Assembly: GCA_016871055.1 (NCBI GenBank)
Contig: VFZW01000015.1
Location: 1 to 37,957, forward strand
Source: Acidobacteriota bacterium
GTDB lineage: Bacteria; Acidobacteriota; Terriglobia; Bryobacterales; Bryobacteraceae
Reading direction: 5' to 3'
Length of the DNA: 37,957 nt
Made by a program: the position numbers and the translations under genes. The notes beneath the pieces were generated by a model. That model saw only the letters and a program-made list of their open reading frames with translations. It did no database searches and had not been told where the DNA came from. Below are positions 1 to 8,287 of the stretch, piece after piece. Each line of letters starts with the position of its first letter. The stretch's first letter is position 1.

Positions 1-41
1 GGAAAAGGCCCTGTCGGCGACTGTGCCGTAGGGCCTTTTCC
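1..41. terminator. Strong stem-loop, candidate terminator
   Basis: A perfect 12-bp inverted repeat (GGAAAAGGCCCT at 1-12, AGGGCCTTTTCC at 30-41) encloses a 17-nt loop, which can itself form a 4-bp CGGC/GCCG stem (15-18 with 25-28). The stem is long and GC-rich in its middle. On the plus strand the right arm ends in CCTTTTCC and is not followed by a clean T-tract, so it is not a textbook intrinsic terminator. It could end a gene lying left of the window or the minus-strand DUF1501 operon that stops at 232. A repeated extragenic palindrome is the alternative and cannot be tested from one copy. Confidence 0.55.
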
Positions 42-231
42 TGATTCTATAATAGCATACCGTTTCCAAGCTTTTTACCGCACTGATTTCGCAAGTTGTT
101 GCAAATAAATGAAATATAAATTTTGAAAACTTGTGAACGGGTTTTCGTGGAGGGGCTGTTTTTGGGGCGACGGCTGGAAAGTGTTGATTTGGCGTGGGTT
201 ACGGGCGGGGCGGGGCGTTTCCGGCCCGCTG
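42..231. other. Gene-free, AT-rich intergenic stretch
   Basis: No credible gene. Positions 42-140 are clearly richer in A+T than the rest of the window and include TATAAT-like strings (TATAAA at 115-120) and a small GCAA/TTGC palindrome at 91-102. This may be promoter DNA for a gene outside the window, but no open frame follows on the plus strand that looks like a protein. 200-231 turns GC-rich, with a weak CGGGC/GCCCG hairpin just beyond the DUF1501 stop codon. Confidence 0.5.
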
Positions 232-1605
232 TTACCCCAGTACGCCCTTCACCACCTGTCCGTGCACGTCGGTCAGCCGGAAATCGCGCCCCGCGTATCG
301 GAACGTGAACTTCTCGTGGTCAAACCCCAGCAAATGGAGCAGCGTGGCATGCAGATCGTGCACATGCACCCGATCGATCTCCGCCCGGAACCCGAACTCA
401 TCGGTCGCCCCGTACGCCGTCCCGCCCTTCACTCCGCCGCCCGCCAGCCACACCGAAAACCCGTACGAATTGTGGTCCCGCCCCGCCGTCCCCGCGTTCG
501 ATCCAAATGCCGGCAACTCCACCACCGGAGTCCGCCCGAACTCGCCCCCCCAAATTATGAGAGTGTCTTCGAACATCCCGCGCTGCTTCAAATCCGTCAA
601 AAATGCCGCAATCGGCTGGTCCGATTCCCGCCCCAACTGTCCCACCCGCTTCGCCACGTCGTCGTGCGTATCCCACGGCTGCGCCGCCCCGTGCCACACC
701 TGCACCACGCGCACGCCCTTCTCTAATAGTCGCCGCGCCATCAGCATCTGCCGCCCGTGCAGCGTGTCCCCGTACATCTCGCGCACATGCGCCGGCTCCT
801 TCCCCAGATCGAAAACGTCCTCGGCCTCCATCTGCATCCGGAACGCCAGTTCGAAGGACTGCACCCGCGCCTCCAGCGCCTCGTCCTCCTCGCGCGTCTT
901 CCGATGCTCCCGATTCATCGCCGCCAGCAGCTCCAACTGCCGCGACTGCTCCTCCCGCCGCGTCAGCTTGTTCTGCACGTTCTCCACCAGCCGGTCCAAC
1001 TCCGTCTCCCGCGTGTCGATATGCGTCCCTTGATACGCACCCGGCAGAAACGCCGACTTCCAATTCTGCGCCCCCCGAATCGGCAGCCCGCCCGGACACA
1101 GTGAAATAAATCCCGGCAGATTCTGATTCTCCGACCCCAGCCCGTACACCACCCACGACCCGAGACTCGGCCGGCTCTGCTGCTGCGCCCCGCAGTTCAT
1201 CATCATCAGCGACGGCTCGTGGTTCGGCACCTCCGTGTGCATCGACCGGATGACGCAGAGCGAATCCGCATGCGCCGCCGCCACCTTTCCGAAGACCTCC
1301 GATACCTCCAGCCCGCTCTGCCCGTACTTGCGGAACGCGAAAGGCGACGGCAGCGCCGTGCCCGTCCGCCGCTCCGTCCGTAGATGCACCGGCAGCGGCT
1401 GCCCGGCGTATTTGGCCAGCGCCGGTTTCGGGTCGAAGGTGTCCATGTGTGACGGCCCGCCGTTGGCGAAGATATGGATCAACCGCTTGGCCCGCGGCGC
1501 GAAGTGCGGACGCCGCGGCTCCAGCGGCCCGGCCATCCCCGCCCGCTCAAAAACCCCGGCCAGCCCGGCCAGTCCCATCCCCTGCAATAATTGGCGTCGT
1601 TTCAT
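232..1605 (-). CDS. DUF1501 family protein, Tat-exported
   Basis: 457 aa. The N-terminus MKRRQLLQGMGLAGLAG is a twin-arginine-type signal, so the protein is probably exported folded. The body matches the DUF1501 family: FANGGPSHMDTFDPKP near the N-terminus, VVQVWHGAAQPWDTHDD in the middle, and IIWGGEFGRTP followed by GRDHN toward the C-terminus. The family is related to alkaline-phosphatase-like/sulfatase folds, but its reaction is unknown. It lies 5 bp downstream of the DUF1549/DUF1553 cytochrome-type gene, the usual pairing in Planctomycetes, Verrucomicrobia and Acidobacteria, where the pair is thought to act together in the periplasm. The ATG at 1605 is chosen because it begins exactly at the Tat signal; the longer frame upstream overlaps the neighbouring gene and has no signal. 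Confidence 0.93.
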   Translation of the reverse strand: MKRRQLLQGMGLAGLAGVFERAGMAGPLEPRRPHFAPRAKRLIHIFANGGPSHMDTFDPKPALAKYAGQPLPVHLRTERRTGTALPSPFAFRKYGQSGLEVSEVFGKVAAAHADSLCVIRSMHTEVPNHEPSLMMMNCGAQQQSRPSLGSWVVYGLGSENQNLPGFISLCPGGLPIRGAQNWKSAFLPGAYQGTHIDTRETELDRLVENVQNKLTRREEQSRQLELLAAMNREHRKTREEDEALEARVQSFELAFRMQMEAEDVFDLGKEPAHVREMYGDTLHGRQMLMARRLLEKGVRVVQVWHGAAQPWDTHDDVAKRVGQLGRESDQPIAAFLTDLKQRGMFEDTLIIWGGEFGRTPVVELPAFGSNAGTAGRDHNSYGFSVWLAGGGVKGGTAYGATDEFGFRAEIDRVHVHDLHATLLHLLGFDHEKFTFRYAGRDFRLTDVHGQVVKGVLG

Positions 1606-1610
1606 TGTCG

Positions 1611-4604
1611 TCAGTCCAGAAAGGCAAATTCGTTCGTCAGCAGCAGCACCTGCGCCAACTGTTCCTGTCCGTTCAACCGCGGCGCCGGCGGCCCGGCGAA
1701 CTCCTTCCGCGCGTCCCACTCCCGTGCGCCGATCTTCACCACCGGCGCCCACTGAAAATTATCGGCCTCGTAATCCCCCACCGAATCCACCACGAAGTCG
1801 ATCGTCTCCCCCTCCGCGACCCGCACGCCGCGCACCGGCGTGTCCACGCCCGGATTGCCCTTGTACGAAATCCCGTCCGCCGGCGCGGGCGGCAACTCCA
1901 CCCGCCACGTCCCCAGCACCCCCTGCCGGTCCGACACCACCCAACCCCTGATCCCGTTGCTCAAATGGAATCGCAGCCCGAATGCCCCGATCGAGTGCAC
2001 CAGCCGCCCGGTCACGTCCAACTCGCCGCTCTCCGGCGCGACGAACCGCCGCACCGCCGCCGCGGCCAAGTCGTCTCCCGGCGCGCCGCCCGTGGCCGTC
2101 AACCGGGCCACGCCCGTCACCGGGTCCAGCCCCGCCGACGCATTCTGCCACGCGCGCTCCGAGTAGAACCGGAACGGCGCGAACTCCCGCACCCGTCCGG
2201 CCCCGAAGTCCAGCCGCCCGGTTCCGTACCGCCAAGGCCCCGTCGAAGCGACCGCGGCCGGCCGTCCATCGGCCCAGAACGCCGCCGCCTGACGCGCCTC
2301 CCCGGCTGTCGGCTCCCGTCCGAACACTAGTTGATACAGCTCCGAAATCGACCCCGCCCGCCCCGCCAGCGCCCGCGCCATCTCCCCCACGAACGGACTG
2401 TTCAGCAAGAACAGGCCTTGCTGCGGAACCGTCGTCTGGTATCGCTGCGGCGAGTGCTGCTCCGGGTCCGCGACGTCGAAGGTCTTCAACAGCGCCAGCG
2501 GCCGCTCCCGCTCGATTAGCGAGTACAACGTCCGCCGCCCGTCCGCCGGCACAGCCACGATCGACACCGGCTGCCCGCCGATCCGCCCGTCCAGCTTGCC
2601 GGCCACCGCCAGCATCCCGTCACGCAGTGCCTCGAAGTCCAGCCGCCGACGCGGCATCCGCCAGAGCAGTTTGTTCTCCGGGTCTTTTCCCCGCGCCTCC
2701 GGCCGGTCCGCCGACGACTGCCGATACGTCTCCGACAGCACCATCCGCTGAATCAGCCGCTTCACACTCCACCCATCCCGCATAAACTCCGCCGCCAGTG
2801 CGTCCAGTAGCTCCGGATGTGTCGGCCGATCGCCGCGCATCCCGAAATCGCTCGGCGTCCGGGCCAGCCCCTCCCCGAACAGCTTCTGCCACACCCGGTT
2901 CACCATCACTCGCGCCGCGATCGGGTTTCCCTCGTTCGTAATCGCCCGCGCCAATTCCAGCCGCCCCGACCCGTTGCCGAAGCACTTCCCCGCCTCCAGA
3001 ATCGACGGAAAACACCGCCCCACCGCCTCGCCGCGGTCGTTCTGATTCCCACGGTTGAACACATACGCCGGCTGGATCACCGCAAGGTCGACCGCCCCAA
3101 GAAGAGCTCCCTTTGCTCCCCGGTAAACGGCGTCGTTGAGTACCTGTTCATACTGCCACTGCAGGTCGCGCGTCGTGTTCGCGTCACCCTCGGTCATGAT
3201 CGAGGGAAAGTCCTCGACCGGCACCTCCGGCGGCGCCGCCGGTCCGTACAGCAGCCCCCGCCACGCCGCGTCCGGCGGCTTCGCCAGCCGCTCCAGATAA
3301 CGTTCCACAGGCGTCGACGAAGCCGCCCGCCACTCGGCAAACAGGGGATCTTCCGCAATCCGCCCCGCCCACCGTAGCGCCACCAGCGAGTTCAGATTCT
3401 TCTCCCGCGCCAGGTTCTCGATCCGCGCCACCGGCAGCCGCCGCCCGTCCCACAGCGCCTCCAGATACCGCCGCACCTCCTTCAAGTCGCGGAACTCCGC
3501 CCGCAGCACCTCCAGCCGCTCCCGGATATACTCCTCTCTGATCCGCTTCCGCTCCGCCGCCCGCTTTTCATAGAAAGGCGGCAGCGGCCCGGTCCGGACC
3601 GGCTCCTGCCCGTACCTCGTGTTTGCGAAGATCCCGTACATTCCGTAGTAGTCTTTTGTCGGAATTGGGTCGAACTTGTGGTCGTGGCAGCGCGCGCAGC
3701 TGATCGTCAGTCCCAGTAAGCCCCGCGACACTAAGTCGATCTTGTCGTCCACCACGTCCGGCAGATCCACCGCCCGGTTCGGATTCAATCCCAGCGACAG
3801 AAACCCAAGCGCGGCATGGTCCTCCTTCCGCGCGCCTTCCATCTGGTCGGCCGACAACTGGAGCGCCACGAACCGGTCGTACGGCACGTCCCGGTTAAAG
3901 GCCTCGATCAACCAGTCCCGGTACCCGAAGCTAAGTAACATCGCCCGCGACAGAAACCCCGTGTCCGCATACCGCGCCACGTCCATCCAATGCCGCGCCC
4001 AGCGTTCCCCGAATCGCGGTGACGCCAGGTACTTGTCCACCGCCCGCGCATAACTCAGCCCGTAATCCTTCCCTTCCGGCGGCAGACCCGTCAGATCGTA
4101 ACTGAGCCGCCGGATCAGCGTCCGGTGCTCGGCCCGCCCCGCGGGCCCCAATCCCGCTTCTCGCAGCTTTGCCCCGATCATCCCGTCGATCCCGCCCGTT
4201 CCGGGCCGCAGCGGCTGCCACGCCCAGTGCGCCGCCCACGCCGCCGCCGTCGAACCCTCCGCCTTTGCCGCCCCGCCCTCCGGCGCCGGCGCCCCCATGG
4301 CCACCCACTTTTCGAGCACCGCCACTTCTTCGTCCTTTAGCCGTCCCCCTGGCGGCATTCCGACCGTCTGGTACCGCACCGCCTGAACCAGCCGGCTCGC
4401 CTCCGGCGCCCCCGCCTTCACGACGGTCCGCAGTCCCGCCGCCCCGTCCAGCCGGATGCCTCCCATCGGCGAAGCGAGTTTCCCCGAATGGCACCCGTAA
4501 CACTTCCCCGCCAGCAGCGGGCGCACCTTCGCCTCGTAAAAATCCAGCCCCGGATCAGCCGCCAGCGGCAACGCCGCCAGCCGCAGGAGAGTCCACAGTT
4601 TCAC
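1611..4604 (-). CDS. PSCyt1/DUF1549/DUF1553 cytochrome-type protein
   Basis: 997 aa, starting at GTG. A short signal peptide is followed by a planctomycete-type cytochrome c domain (PSCyt1) with the haem motif CYGCH at residues 35-39 and a likely axial Met in VGMPPGG (M83). DUF1549 (PSCyt2) covers about 160-340 and contains CARCHDHKFDP (C303-H307), a second CxxCH. DUF1553 (PSD1) covers roughly 560-760, with VMVNRVWQKLFGEGL and RQSSADRPEA. About 230 further residues beyond PSD1 look like a beta-sandwich (FRFYSERAWQNASAG, GLRFHLSNGIRGW), perhaps a binding module. The family is periplasmic and of unproven function; in Planctomycetes it is suspected in polysaccharide or sulfated-glycan breakdown. 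It is first in an operon with DUF1501. A TATCCT hexamer lies 7 nt before the GTG. Confidence 0.92.
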   Translation of the reverse strand: MKLWTLLRLAALPLAADPGLDFYEAKVRPLLAGKCYGCHSGKLASPMGGIRLDGAAGLRTVVKAGAPEASRLVQAVRYQTVGMPPGGRLKDEEVAVLEKWVAMGAPAPEGGAAKAEGSTAAAWAAHWAWQPLRPGTGGIDGMIGAKLREAGLGPAGRAEHRTLIRRLSYDLTGLPPEGKDYGLSYARAVDKYLASPRFGERWARHWMDVARYADTGFLSRAMLLSFGYRDWLIEAFNRDVPYDRFVALQLSADQMEGARKEDHAALGFLSLGLNPNRAVDLPDVVDDKIDLVSRGLLGLTISCARCHDHKFDPIPTKDYYGMYGIFANTRYGQEPVRTGPLPPFYEKRAAERKRIREEYIRERLEVLRAEFRDLKEVRRYLEALWDGRRLPVARIENLAREKNLNSLVALRWAGRIAEDPLFAEWRAASSTPVERYLERLAKPPDAAWRGLLYGPAAPPEVPVEDFPSIMTEGDANTTRDLQWQYEQVLNDAVYRGAKGALLGAVDLAVIQPAYVFNRGNQNDRGEAVGRCFPSILEAGKCFGNGSGRLELARAITNEGNPIAARVMVNRVWQKLFGEGLARTPSDFGMRGDRPTHPELLDALAAEFMRDGWSVKRLIQRMVLSETYRQSSADRPEARGKDPENKLLWRMPRRRLDFEALRDGMLAVAGKLDGRIGGQPVSIVAVPADGRRTLYSLIERERPLALLKTFDVADPEQHSPQRYQTTVPQQGLFLLNSPFVGEMARALAGRAGSISELYQLVFGREPTAGEARQAAAFWADGRPAAVASTGPWRYGTGRLDFGAGRVREFAPFRFYSERAWQNASAGLDPVTGVARLTATGGAPGDDLAAAAVRRFVAPESGELDVTGRLVHSIGAFGLRFHLSNGIRGWVVSDRQGVLGTWRVELPPAPADGISYKGNPGVDTPVRGVRVAEGETIDFVVDSVGDYEADNFQWAPVVKIGAREWDARKEFAGPPAPRLNGQEQLAQVLLLTNEFAFLD

Positions 4605-4817
4605 GTCCCCGAGGATATCAGACCTCCCGCTCTTCAGGGAAGTTGGATTGAGTCAGCTTGGCGGACGCGGCGCAAGGTTGCAACGGAGAAGTAGTTTCGG
4701 TCGGTTGAATGGAACGGAGTCCTATAGGATTAACTCCAACGTCTCCTTGCCGCCATTGGCAAACTCCATCGCGGGCTCGCCGTTCGAGAACGGCGCGGAA
4801 CGGCATACACGCCCCGG
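4605..4817. other. Intergenic region with two dyad elements
   Basis: 213 bp between the kinase stop and the DUF1553 start, with no gene. It contains a perfect 7-bp stem CGCCGTT/AACGGCG with a CGAG tetraloop (4778-4795), 22 nt past the kinase stop, and a 10-bp palindrome TCCTATAGGA (4720-4729) inside a larger imperfect GGAG/CTCC dyad. The tetraloop hairpin lacks a T-tract on the minus strand, so it may be an mRNA 3'-end structure rather than an intrinsic terminator. Confidence 0.4.
4612..4617 (-). promoter_or_regulatory. Candidate -10 of DUF1553-DUF1501 operon
   Basis: Minus-strand TATCCT ends 7 nt before the GTG at 4604, which would put the transcript start at or next to the start codon. It fits the TAnnnT pattern seen before other genes in this window. 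No convincing -35 is visible, so the call rests on position and recurrence. Confidence 0.35.
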
Positions 4818-7541
4818 CTATTCCGGTAGCTTCATCGTCCAGACCGAGCCGATGTTCTCGCGGCGTGTAAAGACCAGCGTTGTGCCGCGCAGCAAGACTG
4901 TGTCCTCCGGCTTGGGCACAATCTCCGGGCCGGTCGCGAACTGGACGGGGAACGGCGTACCAAAGCTGCGGGCTTTGGGATCGAAGCGCACCGAATGCAG
5001 CTTGCCGTCGCGGAAGAAGTGGACGAAGTTCATGCCCGGGCCCGTCGCGCGGGCAAGCTCGGACCCAATCGGAATCTCGACCCATTCTGAACGCGGCGGC
5101 GCGGGAATGCGCCATGGAGCGAAATAGGAGCGGCGGGTCGCGAGTTGGTTGGGTTTCATGGTGGACACCAACAGCCACTCGCCGCCCGCCGGAAAGGAGG
5201 TGGATTGTACCGAGAGTTCCGGATCTTCCAACCACGTACTCGCCTTCCCGGTGGCAATTTCGATCACGCCGATCCGGTTGCGGAAGGCCGGATCGGGTTT
5301 GGCGGTGACGCCCGCGTCGTAGAGATGGTGGCGTCCGTCTCGCGTGAATCTTCCGGGCGTGCCGCAGCCCGTGCAGAGTGTTCGGGCGGACTCGATCGGC
5401 GTTTCGGGCGAGCCGATGGCGATATCGTAAGCGTCGCCGTTCGGTCGCCCATAGGAGTGTTGTTTGCCGTCGTAGGAAATACTGAGCCCGCCGGACCAAG
5501 GAAAAGTTGCGAAGAACGGTGATTGCCTACCGCTTGCGATCTCAATCGAAAAGATTGAGAACTGCAGCGTCCGCCCGGAAAAGTCGGCTTGTTGCATGTA
5601 CGCCCGGTCCAACATGCCGCCAACTCCGTAGAGAGACTTGTTTCGCCCGTCCCTCGTTAACCGTCGCGATGGAGCGGCCGCGTGCCCGGTGTCTGGGTGG
5701 AGTGGAATCGCATAGAGATCCTGGGTCGTTTTCCCAGTCTCCACGACGGCCACGTTCTCGGCGCTAACGCCTTGTACAGCTTGCGCTTCCGTACCGAACG
5801 TAATCCGAACCGGCGTGCCTCGGAGACGCCAAGTCCCGGGCTCGAGGTCTAATCTCATCGAGACATTCTTGTTGTTAATTACGATCCAGAATATCCCGTG
5901 ATCGCGAAAAACATGGGCAGGAACGAAGACACCCCCGCCGGCCGCCCGAAACAGATCGCCGATCCCGGTGGCTTGCAGTTCGCCACCATCCACTGGAACA
6001 ACGAAGACCTCGAGATCATCCAGGTTTCTGTCTCTGGGTTTCCGCGGCATCGTGGCAAGGATCGCCCGTTCATCGGGTGTCCAGGCAAGAACGCTCATAC
6101 CGCGAAAAGCTTGCTGGCGGTTCCAGGGCGCCGACTGCTTACCAGCGCCGCCGTTAACGCTGGTCACGGTGAGGAACGATTCGCCATCGCGGTTTTCCAC
6201 GTAGGCGATTTGCTTGCCGCTGGGCGAGATCCGAGCGGACTCGATCGGACCGGTGACGACAATGCGAGAATCGCCTCCGAGAGTAGGAACGATCACCACC
6301 GAGCGATCGCTTGGGCCGCTCTTCGCCTTCGCGGTGAAAAGAATTTTTGAACCGTCGGGGAGGAATTGAGTTTGCTGCGGCGCCTCGAAATCCGGAGCAA
6401 TCGAGATCGGGTTTCCGCCAGCGATCTGCTGCACCCAGATTTGCGGCTTGCCGCCGCGGTCGGAAACGTACGCCACGAACTTTCCGTCCGCCGAGATGGT
6501 GGAATGTGAGTAACTGTGGCCGTCATCCGGAGACACGCGTACCATCTCCGCGGCTGTGGGCGCGGCACGCGGCTTCGGACGCAGGAAGCTCCAACCCATC
6601 GCGCCGATTGCAACCAACACCGCGGCCGCGGCAATGACCGGCCAAATGTTTTTGCGCGCAGCGGGCGCGGCTACTCTCGTCAGCTTGCCCGACTCGGTCT
6701 CGTCGCGCAGCTCTTCGAGCGCGAGTTTGACGTCCGAAATATGCTGGCTGCGTTTGGCGAGATCCTTGCGCCTACAGCGCGCGATCAGTTTTTCGAGTTC
6801 GGGCGGTACCGCTTCGCCGAGTGGCGCGGGGTCTTTTTCGACGACCGCGGCGAGCGTGGAAACGCGCGACTCCATTACGAACGCCCGCTTGCCGGAAAAC
6901 AGTTCATACAGCACCGAACCAAACGAAAAAATGTCCGACCGCGCGTCGACCTGCTTGCCCTCGGCCTGCTCGGGCGACATGTAGGGCGCGCTGCCGACGA
7001 TCACGCCTTCTTCGGTCAACGCCGCGCCGATAGCGAGCGTTTCATCGGTCGCGGCAAGTTGCTTCGCCGCGAGCTTGGCGAGACCGAAGTCGAGAATTTT
7101 CACACGCCCGTTGCCGTCGACCATGATGTTGCCCGGCTTCAGATCGCGATGAACAATGTTGGCGGCGTGCGCGGCGGTGAGTGCGTCGGCAGCTTGCACG
7201 GCGATGCGCAACCCGTCGAGCAGCTTCATGCCAGTGCGCGGGATGAGTTCGTTGAGCGGCTTGCCGTCGATGAACTCCATAACGATGTAGGTGCGGCCGG
7301 CGTCTTCGTTGATCTCGTGGATGGTGACGATGTTGGGATGATTCAGCGCCGAGGCCGCTTTGGCTTCCTGAATGAAGCGCGCGCGGCGGTCGGCGCCGGC
7401 GAGTTTGCCGTCGGGCAGGAGCTTGATGGCGACGGTGCGGTCAAGGCGCGTGTCGCGGGCTTTGTAGACCACGCCCATGCCGCCTTCGCCGATTTTGCCG
7501 AGGACGGTGAAGGGACCGAGTTGTATAGGGGCGGGGTCCAC
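4818..7541 (-). CDS. Membrane Ser/Thr kinase with PD40-type C-terminus
   Basis: 907 aa from a GTG start. The kinase domain occupies about residues 10-280: glycine loop GEGGMGVVY (18-26), VAIK lysine K40, catalytic HRDLKPGN (131-138), DFG (151-153) and APYMSPEQ (185-192), so all key residues are present. One transmembrane helix follows at about 300-320. The rest, about 330-907, carries WD40/PD40 (TolB-like) signatures such as ISADGKFVAYVSDRGGK, ISPSGKQIAYVENRDGE and LAWTPDERAI, consistent with a beta-propeller on the outer side of the membrane. This architecture is greatly expanded in Acidobacteria; its ligands are mostly unknown. The likely role is a one-component sensor phosphorylating cytoplasmic targets. 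It stands alone, 19 bp downstream of higA, with its own -10-like TATGAT. Confidence 0.93.
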   Translation of the reverse strand: MDPAPIQLGPFTVLGKIGEGGMGVVYKARDTRLDRTVAIKLLPDGKLAGADRRARFIQEAKAASALNHPNIVTIHEINEDAGRTYIVMEFIDGKPLNELIPRTGMKLLDGLRIAVQAADALTAAHAANIVHRDLKPGNIMVDGNGRVKILDFGLAKLAAKQLAATDETLAIGAALTEEGVIVGSAPYMSPEQAEGKQVDARSDIFSFGSVLYELFSGKRAFVMESRVSTLAAVVEKDPAPLGEAVPPELEKLIARCRRKDLAKRSQHISDVKLALEELRDETESGKLTRVAAPAARKNIWPVIAAAAVLVAIGAMGWSFLRPKPRAAPTAAEMVRVSPDDGHSYSHSTISADGKFVAYVSDRGGKPQIWVQQIAGGNPISIAPDFEAPQQTQFLPDGSKILFTAKAKSGPSDRSVVIVPTLGGDSRIVVTGPIESARISPSGKQIAYVENRDGESFLTVTSVNGGAGKQSAPWNRQQAFRGMSVLAWTPDERAILATMPRKPRDRNLDDLEVFVVPVDGGELQATGIGDLFRAAGGGVFVPAHVFRDHGIFWIVINNKNVSMRLDLEPGTWRLRGTPVRITFGTEAQAVQGVSAENVAVVETGKTTQDLYAIPLHPDTGHAAAPSRRLTRDGRNKSLYGVGGMLDRAYMQQADFSGRTLQFSIFSIEIASGRQSPFFATFPWSGGLSISYDGKQHSYGRPNGDAYDIAIGSPETPIESARTLCTGCGTPGRFTRDGRHHLYDAGVTAKPDPAFRNRIGVIEIATGKASTWLEDPELSVQSTSFPAGGEWLLVSTMKPNQLATRRSYFAPWRIPAPPRSEWVEIPIGSELARATGPGMNFVHFFRDGKLHSVRFDPKARSFGTPFPVQFATGPEIVPKPEDTVLLRGTTLVFTRRENIGSVWTMKLPE

Positions 7542-7549
7542 GTTGTTTC

Positions 7550-7555
7550 ATCATA
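7550..7555 (-). promoter_or_regulatory. Candidate -10 of the PD40 kinase gene
   Basis: Minus-strand TATGAT (5 of 6 consensus) sits in the 19-bp gap after higA and ends 8 nt before the GTG at 7541. The spacing leaves room for a leader of only one or two nucleotides. No good -35 is visible upstream in the higA tail. Confidence 0.45.
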
Positions 7556-7560
7556 CAGCG

Positions 7561-7965
7561 TCAGATAAAGAGTTCGACCGGGACATGCAGGAACTCCGCC
7601 AGGCGTTTCGCCTGCGCCTTGCTGATTGCCCGGCGGCCGGCCAGCACCTCGGTCGCCGCTCCCTTGTTACCGATGACGGGCCAGATGTCCTTATGCTTCA
7701 GGCCGCGATCGTCCATCAGCGCACGCAGCGATGCGGCGGGCGAAACGCGTGGCAGGGGAAACCGCTTCTCCTCGTAGTCCTCAATGAGAAGCGTGAGGAT
7801 TTCGGCAAGCGCGTCTTCTTCGGGAGAAAGATCGTCGCGCTCGTCCAGCTCCAGCAGTAGGGCGGTGAGCCGGGCGTGCTCTGACTCAGAGTGAATCGGG
7901 CGAGGAAGGGACTTGGTCAGCAGCTTGGCGTAGGCGGAGTCTTTGAGTTCGAGTGTCGTGCTCAT
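7561..7965 (-). CDS. higA: HigA-type antitoxin, XRE/HTH protein
   Basis: 134 aa. The C-terminal half is an XRE-like helix-turn-helix (about residues 75-134: SPAASLRALMDDRGL, DIWPVIGNKGAATEVLAGRR, AEFLHVPVELFI), the fold of the COG5499 antitoxins that accompany HigB toxins. The acidic N-terminal half probably provides toxin neutralisation. The ATG at 7965 overlaps the higB stop as ATGA, so the two genes are translationally coupled with the toxin first, as is typical of higBA. Together with HigB it is expected to bind the GTTTAC/GTAAAC dyad upstream of higB and repress the operon. Confidence 0.9.
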   Translation of the reverse strand: MSTTLELKDSAYAKLLTKSLPRPIHSESEHARLTALLLELDERDDLSPEEDALAEILTLLIEDYEEKRFPLPRVSPAASLRALMDDRGLKHKDIWPVIGNKGAATEVLAGRRAISKAQAKRLAEFLHVPVELFI

Positions 7966-8249
7966 CGTTTCCAATCTCCCTTGGTGTATGCAGCGTGAGT
8001 GAGGATGTCGAGAATGAAGACCCGCTTGGTGCGGTTGTTCACGCGCGCGATCAGCCGGTAACTGTTGCCATGGATGTTGAACACGGTCCTCCGGCCGACG
8101 ATGTCGGCGTGGGCAAAATCCTTCCGAACATCGGCAAGCGAGTCCCAATCAGCACGGCGCGTGATGCGATACCAGTTCGACAGCGGCGCCAAAGCGTCCC
8201 GATGCCTTTCCGAAAAGCGCAGAATCGCCGGCCGGCTGATGACACGCAC
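7962..8249 (-). CDS. higB: HigB-type toxin, RelE-superfamily mRNA interferase
   Basis: 95 aa. The sequence matches the HigB_toxin family (PF09907): N-terminus MRVISRPAILRFSERH, central ADWDSLADVRKDFAHAD, then NIHGNSYRLIARVN and ILTHAAYTKGDWK, all family landmarks. Such toxins cleave mRNA, usually on the ribosome, and are neutralised by HigA. The start is GTG at 8249; the family N-terminus begins exactly there and no earlier in-frame start fits. The GTG lies only 6 nt after the -10 hexamer, so the message would be leaderless. Length is full for the family, and nothing indicates inactivation. Confidence 0.92.
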   Translation of the reverse strand: MRVISRPAILRFSERHRDALAPLSNWYRITRRADWDSLADVRKDFAHADIVGRRTVFNIHGNSYRLIARVNNRTKRVFILDILTHAAYTKGDWKR

Positions 8250-8255
8250 AAAAGA

Positions 8256-8284
8256 AGTTTACAAATCGTAAACCAAGAAGTCAA
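8256..8284 (-). promoter_or_regulatory. higBA promoter with embedded operator
   Basis: On the minus strand, TTGACT (8284-8279) is separated by exactly 17 bp from TAAACT (8261-8256), a near-consensus sigma-70 promoter and the best in this window. The dyad GTTTAC-N5-GTAAAC (8257-8273) overlaps the -10 and part of the spacer, the expected position for autorepression by HigA or the HigBA complex. Six nucleotides separate the -10 from the higB GTG. The -35 begins only 4 bp upstream of the minus-strand end of proS. Confidence 0.75.
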
Positions 8285-8287
8285 CCC

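Noticed and set aside
6516-7568. Open plus-strand frame of 350 codons opposite the PD40 kinase domain
   Set aside because: Antisense shadow of the kinase catalytic domain, with no independent support.
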